A stretch of DNA of 20,742 nucleotides from an uncultured Oscillibacter sp. (GCA_900548505.1 URKI01000038.1:1-20742), one strand, 5' to 3'; positions 1-7,564 are shown, counted from the stretch's first letter. Numbers and translations are program-made. Notes: generated by a model not told the origin, from the sequence alone.

Positions 1-865
1 CGCAGGCCGCGATGGCGTCGAGCTCGTAGTTGAAGCCGGTGTTGGCGGTGTTGGAAGCCACGCGGGCGCCCTCGATGAAGCCGGTGACGGCGTACATGGC
101 GCCGGCCAGGGCAAAGACCATGATGTTGGTGGCGAACACGTTGACGCCGGAAACGCGGGCAGCCTCTTCATTGGCGCCCAGGGCGAACATGTTCTTGCCG
201 AAGGTGGTCTTATTCCAGATGAACCACATGACGGCGGTGCAGATCAGGGCGATCCACACATAGTTGGGGATGGGGGTACCGCTGATCTTCAGCACGGAAC
301 CGGTGATGAAGTTGGAGTAGGACTTGTCAAGACCGGAGATGGCCATACCGTTGTTGTTGCCGGCCTTCACATACAGCAGCAGCAGGGTATAGACGATCAG
401 CTGGCTGGCCAGGGTGACGATGAAGGGATGCAGCTTGAACTTGGCCACGAAGAAGCCGTTGAACGCGCCGATGGCTCCGCCGATGACCATGGCCAGCAGC
501 AGCACCAGGATGACGGGAGGCGGGGTCAGGTCAGCCCACATCTTGCTGGCGGCATCCACAGCCTGCAGCAAGGAAGCGGAGATACAGGCGGTCAGACCCA
601 CGATACGGCCGGCGCTCAGGTCGGTACCGGTCAGCACGATGCAGCCGCCCACGCCCAGAGCCACAGGCAGGTAAGCGCAGGTCTGGGCCAGGATGTTGAT
701 GATGGAGGAGGCTTTGAGGAAGTTGGGATTGACGATGGCGATGTAGATGACCGCCATGACCATGATGATGATCAGGGCGTTATTGAGGATCATGTCCCCC
801 ACGCGCCGGGCCGTCAGGGGCTGCTTGGCGCTCTTTTTTTCCAGCGTTTTGGATTCGTTACTCAT
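1..865 (-). CDS. mglC: Galactose/methyl-galactoside ABC transporter permease MglC (3' end missing)
   Basis: This is the inner-membrane permease of a sugar ABC importer; two copies would form the channel energised by MglA and fed by MglB. The reading frame is open from the ATG at 865 to the left edge, giving about 288 residues, while E. coli MglC has about 336, so roughly the last 50 are off the contig. Seen: a short cytoplasmic N-terminus, a first membrane helix rich in Ile/Met/Val, then stretches closely matching remembered MglC: GTDLSAGRIVGL, WNKTTFGKNMFALG, EEAARVSGVNV, and FNYELDAIAA just before the edge. The start is set by a purine-rich GAGGGGG site about 10 bases upstream. The gene starts 18 bases after the mglA stop, so the two are one transcript. 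RbsC-type permeases are the nearest alternative, but the AGRIVGL and FNYELDAIA signatures favour MglC. Confidence 0.93.
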   Translation of the reverse strand, partial: MSNESKTLEKKSAKQPLTARRVGDMILNNALIIIMVMAVIYIAIVNPNFLKASSIINILAQTCAYLPVALGVGGCIVLTGTDLSAGRIVGLTACISASLLQAVDAASKMWADLTPPPVILVLLLAMVIGGAIGAFNGFFVAKFKLHPFIVTLASQLIVYTLLLLYVKAGNNNGMAISGLDKSYSNFITGSVLKISGTPIPNYVWIALICTAVMWFIWNKTTFGKNMFALGANEEAARVSGVNVFATNIMVFALAGAMYAVTGFIEGARVASNTANTGFNYELDAIAAC

Positions 866-883
866 AGGTGTTGTCCCCCTCTA

Positions 884-2383
884 TTACACATATTTGGCGG
901 CCAGGGTCAGGATCTCTTCCTGGCTGGTGTTCTTGGCGTCCACTTCGCCGGCCAGGATGCCGCCGGACATGACCAGAATACGGTCGCACACGCCCAGCAG
1001 TTCGGGCATTTCGGACGAGACCATGATGACGCCCTTGCCCTCCTTGGCAAGATCGATGATGAGCTGATAGATCTCATACTTGGCGCCCACGTCGATGCCG
1101 CGGGTGGGCTCGTCCAGCAGCAGCACCTCCGGCTTGGTCAGAAGCCAGCGGCCGATGATGACCTTCTGCTGGTTGCCGCCGGAGAGGGAGCGGATCTGGG
1201 TCTTCTGGCTGGGCGTCTTGATGCGCATGGCCTGGATGGCCCAGTCGGTGTCCTCCCGCATCTTCTTGTCGGAAAGGCAGATGCCGCCGATCAGATAGCT
1301 CTTGAGGTTGGAGATGACCGTATTGTCCAGAATGTCCCGGATGCCGAAGATGCCGGTGGCGCGGCGCTCCTCCGTCAGGAGGGCGAAGCCGTTTTTGATG
1401 GACTCACGGGGATTGCGGTTCTTGATCTCCTTGCCGTGGAGGCGGATGGTGCCGCTGCCCTTGGTCATGGAGCCGAACAGGTTCTCCAGCACCTCCGTAC
1501 GGCCGGAGCCGTCGAGGCCCGCGATGCCCAGGATCTCACCCTTGCGCAGCTGGAAGCTGGCCTCCTTGAGGCGGGTGTACTTGCCGGAGAGGTGCTCCAC
1601 TTCCAAAATGGCCTCGCCGGGGACGTTGTCCTTGGGGGGGAAGCGGTTGGTCAGCTCGCGGCCCACCATCAGCCGGATGATCTCGTTCATGGTCAGCTCG
1701 CTGGCGGGGCGGGTGGCGACCCACTGGCCGTCGCGCATGATGGTGACGTCGTCGCTGATGCGGAGGATCTCCTCCATCTTGTGGGATATGTAGATGATGC
1801 CGCAGCCCTTGTCCCGCAGCATGTTGATAATGCGGAACAGGTGCTCCACCTCGGTCTCCGTCAGGGAGGAGGTGGGCTCGTCAAAGACGATGATCTTGGC
1901 GTTGTAGCTGACGGCCTTGGCGATCTCCACCATCTGCCGCTGAGAAACGGGCAGGGTGGACATGATGGCCTTGGGGTCCACGTGGACCTCCAGCTGGTCG
2001 AAGATCTCCTTGGTGCGCTTGCGCATGGTGCTCTCGCTGACCATGATGCCGCCCACCTTGGGATAGCGGCCCAGCCACAGGTTATCGGTAACGGTGCGGG
2101 TCAGTGCCTGGTTGAGCTCCTGGTGCACCATGGCCACGCCGTTTTCCATGGCCTCCTTGGAGCTTTTGAAGTTGACCTCCCGGCCATCCAGGGTAATGGT
2201 GCCGCTGTCTTTGGAATAAATGCCGAACAGGCATTTCATCAGCGTGGACTTGCCAGCGCCGTTTTCTCCCATCAGCGCGTGGACAGTGCCGGGGCGGACG
2301 GTCAGGGACACGCCGTCCAGGGCCTTGACGCCGGGGAATTCCTTGGTGATCCCCCGCATTTCAAGCAATGCCGGCTGATCCAT
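884..2383 (-). CDS. mglA: Galactose/methyl-galactoside ABC transporter ATP-binding protein MglA
   Basis: This is the double-nucleotide-binding-domain ATPase that drives the Mgl sugar importer from the cytoplasmic face. It has 499 residues, close to the usual ~505. Domain 1 (about 5-240) has a good Walker A, GENGAGKS (39-46), the Q-loop stretch MVHQELN, the unusual signature LPVSQRQMVEIAK, and Walker B IIVFDEPTSSLTE. Domain 2 (about 255-495) has a degenerate Walker A (GLDGSGRTE), a good signature LSGGNQQKV and Walker B LLLDEPTRGID. A degenerate second P-loop is normal for the Mgl/Rbs/Ara subfamily. Similarity to E. coli MglA is high throughout (for example YISHKMEEI, RTQIRSLSGGNQQKVIIGRW), so the call is specific and not just 'sugar ABC ATPase'. 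The ATG at 2383 follows AGGAGGAAAACT. mglC follows 18 bases downstream; mglB is upstream across a hairpin-rich gap. Confidence 0.95.
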   Translation of the reverse strand: MDQPALLEMRGITKEFPGVKALDGVSLTVRPGTVHALMGENGAGKSTLMKCLFGIYSKDSGTITLDGREVNFKSSKEAMENGVAMVHQELNQALTRTVTDNLWLGRYPKVGGIMVSESTMRKRTKEIFDQLEVHVDPKAIMSTLPVSQRQMVEIAKAVSYNAKIIVFDEPTSSLTETEVEHLFRIINMLRDKGCGIIYISHKMEEILRISDDVTIMRDGQWVATRPASELTMNEIIRLMVGRELTNRFPPKDNVPGEAILEVEHLSGKYTRLKEASFQLRKGEILGIAGLDGSGRTEVLENLFGSMTKGSGTIRLHGKEIKNRNPRESIKNGFALLTEERRATGIFGIRDILDNTVISNLKSYLIGGICLSDKKMREDTDWAIQAMRIKTPSQKTQIRSLSGGNQQKVIIGRWLLTKPEVLLLDEPTRGIDVGAKYEIYQLIIDLAKEGKGVIMVSSEMPELLGVCDRILVMSGGILAGEVDAKNTSQEEILTLAAKYV

Positions 2384-2423
2384 AGTTTTCTCCTCCTTTT
2401 GCCTTTGTTTCGATCCGGGGCTC

Positions 2424-2508
2424 CTGCCTCAGCCTTGCCCGGCGGGCACGGCTCAGGCAGAAGCTCCCATGGAAGGGAGCGGGGCTGTCGCGCTCGACAG
2501 CCCCGCTC
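2424..2508 (-). promoter_or_regulatory. Two strong RNA hairpins between mglB and mglA
   Basis: The 158-base gap between mglB and mglA holds two hairpins. The first met by transcription (2477-2508) is a perfect 14-bp stem, GAGCGGGGCTGTCG and its complement, closed by a 4-base loop. The second (2424-2460) is an 11-bp stem CTGCCTCAGCC/GGCTCAGGCAG with one mismatch, enclosing a smaller GCCC-GGC-GGGC hairpin. Neither is followed by a T tract on the minus strand, so they do not look like full intrinsic terminators. Known for binding-protein operons: such structures protect the upstream mRNA end, or partly end transcription, so that MglB is made in excess over MglA and MglC. That role is inferred here. 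Confidence 0.7.
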
Positions 2509-2541
2509 GTCTGTTGCTCAGCGTTGGGGCGACCCTTGAGG

Positions 2542-3651
2542 TCAGCCGGTGACCTTGGCGTAAGGCACACGGATCTTGGCCACGCCCTCGTCCACGTTGT
2601 AGCTATCGGTATTGGCCATCAGCTCAGCGGCGGAGTTCACGTTCTCGACCAGAGTCATGATGGTGGAGGCCATGCCGGCGGCGTCCTGCTTGACGGTACC
2701 GGTCATCTGGCCGTTCTCGATCTTCTGGACAGCAGAGTCCATGGCGTCGACGCCGTAGACGGGGATGGTCTTGGAGCCTTCCTCGCCGGTGTTGTAGCCG
2801 GCAGCCTGCAGAGCAGCGATGGCGCCCTCGGCCATGCCGTCGTTGTTGGCGATGACCAGCTCGATCATGTTGTTGTTGGCCTCAGAGTAGGAAGCCAGGA
2901 TGGTGGTCATGTAGTCGGTGGCAGCCTGAGCAGACCAAGCGCCGGTGGTGTCCACCAGGTACTTGGAGGTGTTGGCGGGATCATAGAAAGCCAGCTCGTT
3001 CTTGCCAGCCTCGGTCAGCTTGGCATTGGCGTCCTCCACGGAGAACTGGGTGCGGTACTCAGCCTCAGCGTTGCCCTCCTGGCCCTTGAACAGAACGTAG
3101 GAGATGGTGCCGTCGCCGTTGAGATCCACGGTGTCGTAGTTCTCCAGCAGGAAGTCACCGATCATCTCGCCCTGCATGTGGCCGGCCTCGGCAGCGTCGG
3201 TGCCGACGAAGGCGCACTGCTCGTAGCTGTTGACCACGTCGTCAGAGACCTCGCGGTTGAAGAAGATGATGGGGATGCCGGCGTTCTTGGCGGCATCGCA
3301 AGCCTGCTGGGCAGCGTCGGGAGAAGAGGTCTCCACGATATTGACGATCAGGAGGTTGGCGCCGTTGGTGATGGCGGTGTTGATCTGGTCCAGCTGCTGG
3401 GCCTGGTTGTTCTGGCCGTCGAAGTTGTTGAAGGTGATGCCGGCCTCGGTCAGCTTGGCGTCCATCTCGTTGCGGACGGTGGTGATGTACGCATCGGCGA
3501 AGTTGTAGTAGAAGACGCCGACGTTCAGCTCACTGGTAGCAGCGGGGGTCTCCTCGCCGCCCTCAGCGGGGGTCTCTTCCTTGCTGCCGCAGCCGGACAG
3601 CAGACCCAGCACCATGATGGCGGAAAGGGCAAGTGCAAAAAGCTTCTTCAT
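2542..3651 (-). CDS. mglB: Galactose/glucose-binding lipoprotein MglB
   Basis: Extracellular solute-binding lipoprotein that captures galactose/glucose-type sugars for MglAC. The chosen ATG (3651) follows AGGAGG with 7-base spacing and gives 369 residues; the frame stays open further upstream, but that adds no signal and lies in the 5' UTR. Seen: a lipoprotein signal peptide with lipobox LLSGC (Cys21), an acidic Gly/Glu linker (about 22-40), then a type I periplasmic-binding fold. Residues 176-184, DLNGDGTIS, match the EF-hand-like calcium loop that marks MglB. Trp239, Asn104, Asn270 and Asp302 align with remembered sugar contacts of E. coli MglB, and Arg200 fits Arg158. The residue aligned with His152 is Asn194, so the sugar preference may differ. 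It is the first gene of the operon, as expected for the most abundant component. No regulator gene of the system lies in the window. Confidence 0.93.
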   Translation of the reverse strand: MKKLFALALSAIMVLGLLSGCGSKEETPAEGGEETPAATSELNVGVFYYNFADAYITTVRNEMDAKLTEAGITFNNFDGQNNQAQQLDQINTAITNGANLLIVNIVETSSPDAAQQACDAAKNAGIPIIFFNREVSDDVVNSYEQCAFVGTDAAEAGHMQGEMIGDFLLENYDTVDLNGDGTISYVLFKGQEGNAEAEYRTQFSVEDANAKLTEAGKNELAFYDPANTSKYLVDTTGAWSAQAATDYMTTILASYSEANNNMIELVIANNDGMAEGAIAALQAAGYNTGEEGSKTIPVYGVDAMDSAVQKIENGQMTGTVKQDAAGMASTIMTLVENVNSAAELMANTDSYNVDEGVAKIRVPYAKVTG

Positions 3652-3680
3652 TCTGGTTCCTCCTATAAATTTTGAATTCC

Positions 3681-3723
3681 GACGGTCCGAAAGGGCCGTC
3701 CATTCGGAGATAGTCACATTATA
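3681..3723 (-). promoter_or_regulatory. Probable mgl operon promoter and leader hairpin
   Basis: On the minus strand a consensus -10 TATAAT lies at 3718-3723, about 67 bases before the mglB start. The -35 position (about 3741-3746, TCGTTT) is poor, which suggests dependence on an activator. Just downstream, within the expected first transcribed bases, 3681-3700 forms an imperfect palindrome GACGGTCC-GAAA-GGGCCGTC that could be a leader hairpin or a repressor operator. I could not make a convincing catabolite-control (cre) site. The rest of the gap up to the hydrogenase terminator (about 3724-3872) is A/T-rich and shows nothing else I can name. Confidence 0.5.
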
Positions 3724-3872
3724 GCGGCGTGCCATGGAAAAAACGATAGAAAATTCTTTGAAGTTCTAGGAAAAAACTTCGCTTGCCCTTAGAAAAATGA
3801 AGAGGATTTTCACGGATTTTGTCGAGTGGGGGACAAATTTGTCCTATCGTGTCCGGGCAGCAGAGATTTTCA

Positions 3873-3904
3873 CAAAAAAAAAGCCCCCGCCAAAGGGCGG
3901 GGGC
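3873..3904 (-). terminator. Intrinsic terminator of the hydrogenase gene
   Basis: A perfect 9-bp stem (GCCCCCGCC with its complement, 3883-3904) with a 4-base loop is followed on the minus strand by an uninterrupted run of nine T. It lies 15 bases after the stop codon of the hydrogenase gene, so it ends that transcript and separates it from the mgl operon. Confidence 0.93.
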
Positions 3905-3918
3905 AGGGGTGGAGGAGC

Positions 3919-5439
3919 TTACTCCTCCACCTCCTTGAGCCGATCCAGATGAGGGCTGGTGACGCAGCTCATCTCCGGTGCGGCGTTCTTGAATTTTTCC
4001 ACGTTGACCACGCTCTCCCGCACGGGGGTGATGGTGCCGGCGCCGGCCACGCAGCCACCGGGGCAGGCCATGCCCTCCAGCAGGTAGCCGTCGCGCTTGC
4101 CGGCCTTGGCCATCATGAGCATCTTGCGGCACTCACGCAGGCCGTCGCCGTACTCGATCTTGACCTCCCGGTCGGGATCGATGTGGCTGATGGCCTCCAC
4201 CACGGCAGCGGCCACGCCGCCGCCCACGGCGAAGCCCCGGCCCATGCCGGTACCCTCGTCCATGTTGTCGTCGGGGCCGGGTTCAATGGTGGCAAAGTCG
4301 ATGTCCTTGGCATCGAACATGCCCTGGAGCTCCTCAAAGGTCAGCACGAAGTCCACGTCGGAGCGGACGGACTTGCGGTTGGCCTCCAGCTTCTTGGCGG
4401 CGCAGGGTCCGATGAAGCAGATGCGGGCCTTGGGATGGTCCTTTTTCACCATGCGGGCGGTGATGACCATGGGGGTCAGGGCCATGGAGATATAGTCCTT
4501 GAACTGGGGGAAGAGCTTCTTGGCCATGACGGACCAGGCGGGGCAGCAGGAGGTGCCCATGAAGGGCTGCTTGGCCGGAACGTTCTCCAGGAAGTCGTGA
4601 GCCTCCTCCACGGTGCAAAGGTCGGCGCCGATGGCAACTTCCACCACGTCCTTGAAGCCCAGCACGCGCATGGCGGCCTTGATCTTGGAAGGCGTAGCCT
4701 CCTTGCCGAACTGGCCCACAAAGGCGGGAGCCACGCAGGCGATGACCTCTTCGCCCCGCTTGATGGCGTTGATGATCTGGAAGATCTGGCTCTTGTCGGC
4801 GATGGCGGCGAAGGGGCAGTTCACCAGGCACATGCCGCAGGAGACGCACTTTTCATAGTCGATCTTGGCCCGGCCCAGCTCGTCGGAGCCGATGGCGTCC
4901 ATGCCGCAGGCGGCGGCGCAGGGGCGCTCGATCTTGCTGATGGCCCGGTAGGGGCACTGGTTGAAGCACTTGCCGCACTTGATGCACTTATCCTGGTCGA
5001 TGTGGCAGTGCTTCTGCTCGTCCAGGTAAATGGCGTCCTTGGGGCAGACGTTCATGCAGGGGTGGGAGATGCAGCCCTGGCAGCTGTCCGTGATGCGGAT
5101 CTGCTTGGGAGGGCAGGCGTTGCAGGCGAAGGGGATGATATTGACCAGGGGTTCTTCAAAGTACTTGTCGTCGGCATCCACCACTTCCTGGATGTGGGCG
5201 CTGACAGGGGCCTTGGCACCGGCGGGCTCCAGGTTCATGCCCAGGGCCAGACGCACCCGCTCTTCCACGATGGCACGCTCCAGGAACACGTCGTGACGGT
5301 GGTGGGCCACCTCACCCTGGATCATCTTGTAGGGGATCATGTCCACACGGCTCATGTCCCCGCCCTCGTAGGCCAGGCGGGCAACCTCGGTAAATACGTT
5401 GCGGCGAATATCGTCTACCGCGCTGTGAACTCCTCTCAC
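3919..5439 (-). CDS. Monomeric [FeFe] hydrogenase, group B-like
   Basis: Cytoplasmic iron-only hydrogenase expected to couple H2 formation or uptake to ferredoxin. Residue numbers count from an upstream ATG at 5454. An N-terminal helical region (1-105) precedes a cluster-binding region: Cys125, 128, 133, 137; Cys157, 160, 163, 167; Cys179/183; Cys203, 206, 209, 213. The H-cluster domain keeps all three signatures: L1 TSCCPAW (301-307), L2 GPCAAKKLE (349-357) and L3 EGMACPGGCVAGAG (460-473), so every H-cluster cysteine is present. L2 reads GPC rather than the MPC of the best-known enzymes; this and the SHPCMNVCPKDA motif fit the group B1/B3 family as I recall it. Start: the ATG at 5454 lacks an SD site and the ATG at 5445 is only 2 bases from GGAGG, whereas the GTG at 5439 has 8-base spacing and is preferred. 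No maturase (hydEFG) or electron-transfer partner is adjacent. Physiological direction and partner are unknown. Confidence 0.85.
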   Translation of the reverse strand: MRGVHSAVDDIRRNVFTEVARLAYEGGDMSRVDMIPYKMIQGEVAHHRHDVFLERAIVEERVRLALGMNLEPAGAKAPVSAHIQEVVDADDKYFEEPLVNIIPFACNACPPKQIRITDSCQGCISHPCMNVCPKDAIYLDEQKHCHIDQDKCIKCGKCFNQCPYRAISKIERPCAAACGMDAIGSDELGRAKIDYEKCVSCGMCLVNCPFAAIADKSQIFQIINAIKRGEEVIACVAPAFVGQFGKEATPSKIKAAMRVLGFKDVVEVAIGADLCTVEEAHDFLENVPAKQPFMGTSCCPAWSVMAKKLFPQFKDYISMALTPMVITARMVKKDHPKARICFIGPCAAKKLEANRKSVRSDVDFVLTFEELQGMFDAKDIDFATIEPGPDDNMDEGTGMGRGFAVGGGVAAAVVEAISHIDPDREVKIEYGDGLRECRKMLMMAKAGKRDGYLLEGMACPGGCVAGAGTITPVRESVVNVEKFKNAAPEMSCVTSPHLDRLKEVEE

Positions 5440-5504
5440 GTTCATTTCCTCCATTTTTGCCGGGCGGTCGCATTCCGGCCCGGGTAGTGTGAATTGGTCT
5501 AATC

Positions 5505-5533
5505 ATTATATAGAAAGGTGTCCTTTATTGCAA
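5505..5533 (-). promoter_or_regulatory. Promoter of the hydrogenase gene
   Basis: On the minus strand, -35 TTGCAA (5528-5533), a 17-base spacer (5511-5527) and a perfect -10 TATAAT (5505-5510) form a strong sigma-A promoter. It would start transcription near 5498, leaving a leader of about 60 bases before the hydrogenase start. I saw no convincing redox-regulator (Rex) palindrome in it. Confidence 0.75.
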
Positions 5534-5667
5534 GGAAAATTCCATGGTTTTTCCAGGAAAACAGCAAATATTTGCAACTTCTTCTCAGAACGCGGGCCCG
5601 CAGGGGACTTTCAGGTGGATTTCAGCTTCTTTTTTATAATGACTACTATCCCAAGGCCGCCTGTTGG

Positions 5668-5759
5668 TGGTATAATAGCTACAAAATGCGGTATTATGCC
5701 ATTTCGGCTCTGTCCTATGGTATAATGTTCCCAATCACGGTCCCGGCCCTGCCGGCAGG
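5668..5759 (+). promoter_or_regulatory. Two tandem extended -10 promoters before the DUF4340/two-component operon
   Basis: The gap between the divergent hydrogenase and DUF4340-like genes (5440-5790) holds the minus-strand hydrogenase promoter and, on the plus strand, two identical extended -10 elements TGGTATAAT at 5668-5676 and 5718-5726, exactly 50 bases apart. Neither has a good -35, as is usual for extended -10 promoters. Downstream, 5748-5759 is a perfect 12-bp palindrome CCTGCCGGCAGG that could be a leader hairpin or an operator. The interval 5534-5667 shows nothing I can name. Confidence 0.55.
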
Positions 5760-5790
5760 CCGACTTTTACGATCGGAGGAATTTCCCCTT

Positions 5791-6774
5791 ATGGAGATGG
5801 ACTGGAGACAGCGGCGCATGAACGGCGCCCTCTTCTCGATTTTGATGATCCTGGTGATTTTGGTGCTGGTGGTGGGCGGCGTGCGCTATCATCAGTACCG
5901 CCAGGCCCAGCAGGCCCCGGCGGACGAGACGGTGGCCCTGCGCCCGGACTCTGCCCACAGCTATGCCGCCCTTTCCTACAGCGACGGCTCCGCCACCCTC
6001 TCTTTTGCCGTGGACAGTGAGACGGACCAGTGGATCTGGACGGACGATCCCACCTTCCCCCTCAGCGACACCACGGTGGAGGAAATCTGCACCATGCTGA
6101 CCAATCTGAAGGCCCAGCAGACCATCACGCCGGACAAGCCCATGGAGGACTACGGCCTGGACAACTCCGCCGTGTACATCTCCGCCCAGCGGTCCGACGG
6201 GTCCTTGCTGCGGCTGGACTTCGGCAAGTCCACCACCGACGGCAAGAGCTACTACGCCCTCATGGACAGCGACCCGGCTCAGGTATACATCTTTGACGGC
6301 GCCCTGGTGGAAAAGCTCTCCGTGGCCATCTATGACATGGCGGAGCTGCCCGTGCTGCCGGCCCTGACGGAAAAGACCGTGCTCTCCTGCACCGTCACCG
6401 GCGCCTCGGAGACCACCATCACCGCCGGTGCCGACGGCACCTGGCTCTCCGGCGGCAAGGACGTGACCGCCAACGAGTCCGTGACGGGGCTTTTGCAGCA
6501 GCTGGAGCTTCTGACCTTTACCAAGTGCGTGGATTACCGCCCCTCTGACGAGGCCGCGTCCATCTGCGGGTTCGACGCCCCCGCCGCGGTGGTGGAGGTG
6601 ACGTACCAGTCCGACACCGGCGCCGAGCAGACCATGACCCTCTCCATCGGCGCCAAGTCCGTGGACGGAACGGGCCGCTATGTGCGGCTGGGCGGCGAGG
6701 ACGCCATTTACCAGCTCTCCGCCGAGGCCGCCGCGCCCATGCTGACGCTGGCGCAGAGCGGGCTGGGCGCATAA
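5791..6774 (+). CDS. Membrane-anchored DUF4340-like protein
   Basis: 327-residue protein of unknown exact role. Seen: a short basic cytoplasmic N-terminus (MEMDWRQRRMNGA), one strong membrane helix (about 14-31, LFSILMILVILVLVVGGV), then a roughly 290-residue extracytoplasmic part with an Ala/Gln linker and repeated beta-rich segments. The pattern of a Trp-containing strand, 'TPDKPMEDYGLD' and later 'ICGFDAPAAVVEVTY' resembles the duplicated unit of DUF4340 proteins, which often accompany ABC exporters or gliding-type complexes; no ABC genes are near here. The start at 5791 is chosen for GGAGGAA 8-10 bases upstream; the frame is open back to 5518 but that stretch contains the promoters. It lies 37 bases before the response regulator and is probably co-transcribed with it, so it may be an accessory sensor or a target of the two-component pair. 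That link is inference. Confidence 0.7.
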   Translation: MEMDWRQRRMNGALFSILMILVILVLVVGGVRYHQYRQAQQAPADETVALRPDSAHSYAALSYSDGSATLSFAVDSETDQWIWTDDPTFPLSDTTVEEICTMLTNLKAQQTITPDKPMEDYGLDNSAVYISAQRSDGSLLRLDFGKSTTDGKSYYALMDSDPAQVYIFDGALVEKLSVAIYDMAELPVLPALTEKTVLSCTVTGASETTITAGADGTWLSGGKDVTANESVTGLLQQLELLTFTKCVDYRPSDEAASICGFDAPAAVVEVTYQSDTGAEQTMTLSIGAKSVDGTGRYVRLGGEDAIYQLSAEAAAPMLTLAQSGLGA

Positions 6775-6811
6775 GCGCAAATCAACCATAGGCAAGGAGG
6801 CGTTTTGAACC

Positions 6812-7492
6812 ATGCGCGTTTTGATCGTGGAGGATGAGGTGCGGCTGGCCGCCACCTTGCAGGACCTGATGGAGCTGGACGGCTATGCCGCCGACGTGTG
6901 CCACGACGGGGAGTCCGGCCTGGACAATGCCCTGAGCGGCATTTACGACGTGGTGATCCTGGATGTGATGCTGCCGAAAATGGACGGATTTTCCGTGCTG
7001 CGGCAGCTGCGCGCCTCCGGCAGCGCCGTGCCGGTTTTGATGCTCACGGCCCGCAGCGAGCTTTCCGACCGGGTGTCCGGCCTGGACCAGGGAGCGGACT
7101 ACTACCTGACCAAGCCCTTTGAGCCCAAGGAGCTCATGGCCTGCGTGCGGGCCCTGGGCCGCCGCCAGCCGGAGCTGCGCAACACCGATCAGATCCAGTG
7201 CGCCGACCTGACGCTGGAAAAGAGCGCGTTTACCCTCTCGTGCGGCGAGCGCAGCGTGCGGCTGAGCCGCCGGGAGTTCGACATGATGGAGCTTTTGATG
7301 CTCAACCAGAAGCAGGTCATCACCAAGGAATCCCTGCTTTTGAAGATCTGGGGCTATGAATCCGACGCCGAGGACAACAATGTGGAGGTATATATCTCCT
7401 TTTTACGCAAAAAACTGGATCATCTGCACTCCCAGGTACGCATCAAAACCATCCGCATGGTGGGTTATTGCCTGGAATTTCCAAAGGATTGA
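6812..7492 (+). CDS. OmpR/PhoB-family response regulator
   Basis: DNA-binding response regulator, 226 residues, normal length for the family. The receiver domain (1-115) has the acidic pair Glu7/Asp8, phospho-acceptor Asp51 in VVILDVMLPKMDG, Thr79 and Lys101 (YLTKPF). A winged-helix DNA-binding domain follows (about 128-224), with LSRREFDMMELLM and the C-terminal VRIKTIRMVGYCLE typical of OmpR-type effector domains. AGGAGG lies 11 bases before the ATG. It sits between the DUF4340-like gene and its cognate kinase, 72 bases upstream of the latter. Target genes cannot be read from the sequence; autoregulation of this operon is the simplest guess. Confidence 0.93.
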   Translation: MRVLIVEDEVRLAATLQDLMELDGYAADVCHDGESGLDNALSGIYDVVILDVMLPKMDGFSVLRQLRASGSAVPVLMLTARSELSDRVSGLDQGADYYLTKPFEPKELMACVRALGRRQPELRNTDQIQCADLTLEKSAFTLSCGERSVRLSRREFDMMELLMLNQKQVITKESLLLKIWGYESDAEDNNVEVYISFLRKKLDHLHSQVRIKTIRMVGYCLEFPKD

Positions 7493-7499
7493 CCCTTTC

Positions 7500-7550
7500 T
7501 CCACTTTTTCAACAGAATTATCCACTTTTTCCACAAGCTTTTCCACAAAG
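7500..7550 (+). repeat. 21-bp tandem repeat rich in TTTTCCACA in the regulator-kinase gap
   Basis: The 72-base gap between the response regulator and the kinase contains about 2.4 copies of a 21-base unit: 7500-7520, 7521-7541 and a partial 7542-7550, each starting TCCAC and sharing TCCACTTTTTCMACA. It includes three same-strand near matches to the DnaA box TTATCCACA: 7518-7526, 7527-7535 and 7539-7547, each with one mismatch by eye. There is no dnaA/dnaN nearby and no AT-rich unwinding region, so an origin is unlikely. It could be a regulatory binding array or simply a translational spacer. Confidence 0.6.
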
Positions 7551-7564
7551 GGGGGTGCCAGCCG

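Noticed and set aside
2424..2508. Full intrinsic terminator after mglB
   Set aside because: The stems are strong, but no T tract follows on the minus strand and mglA is clearly part of the same system.
428..2539. A 703-codon open frame on the plus strand across mglA and mglC
   Set aside because: It is antisense to clearly recognised mgl genes, and its product is a His/Gly/Asp/Ala-rich composition typical of the reverse strand of G+C-rich genes, with no domain.
5455..5540. Redox-regulator (Rex) operator at the hydrogenase promoter
   Set aside because: I could not find a TTGTGAA-type inverted repeat; only the sigma-A promoter is supported.
5518..5790. Longer start for the DUF4340-like protein
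   Set aside because: The extra 91 codons contain two promoter elements and lack a protein-like pattern; the ATG at 5791 has a good ribosome site followed by a membrane helix.
7518..7547. Replication origin based on DnaA-box-like motifs
   Set aside because: No dnaA/dnaN/gyrase genes, no AT-rich unwinding region, only about 30 bases, and located inside a two-component operon.
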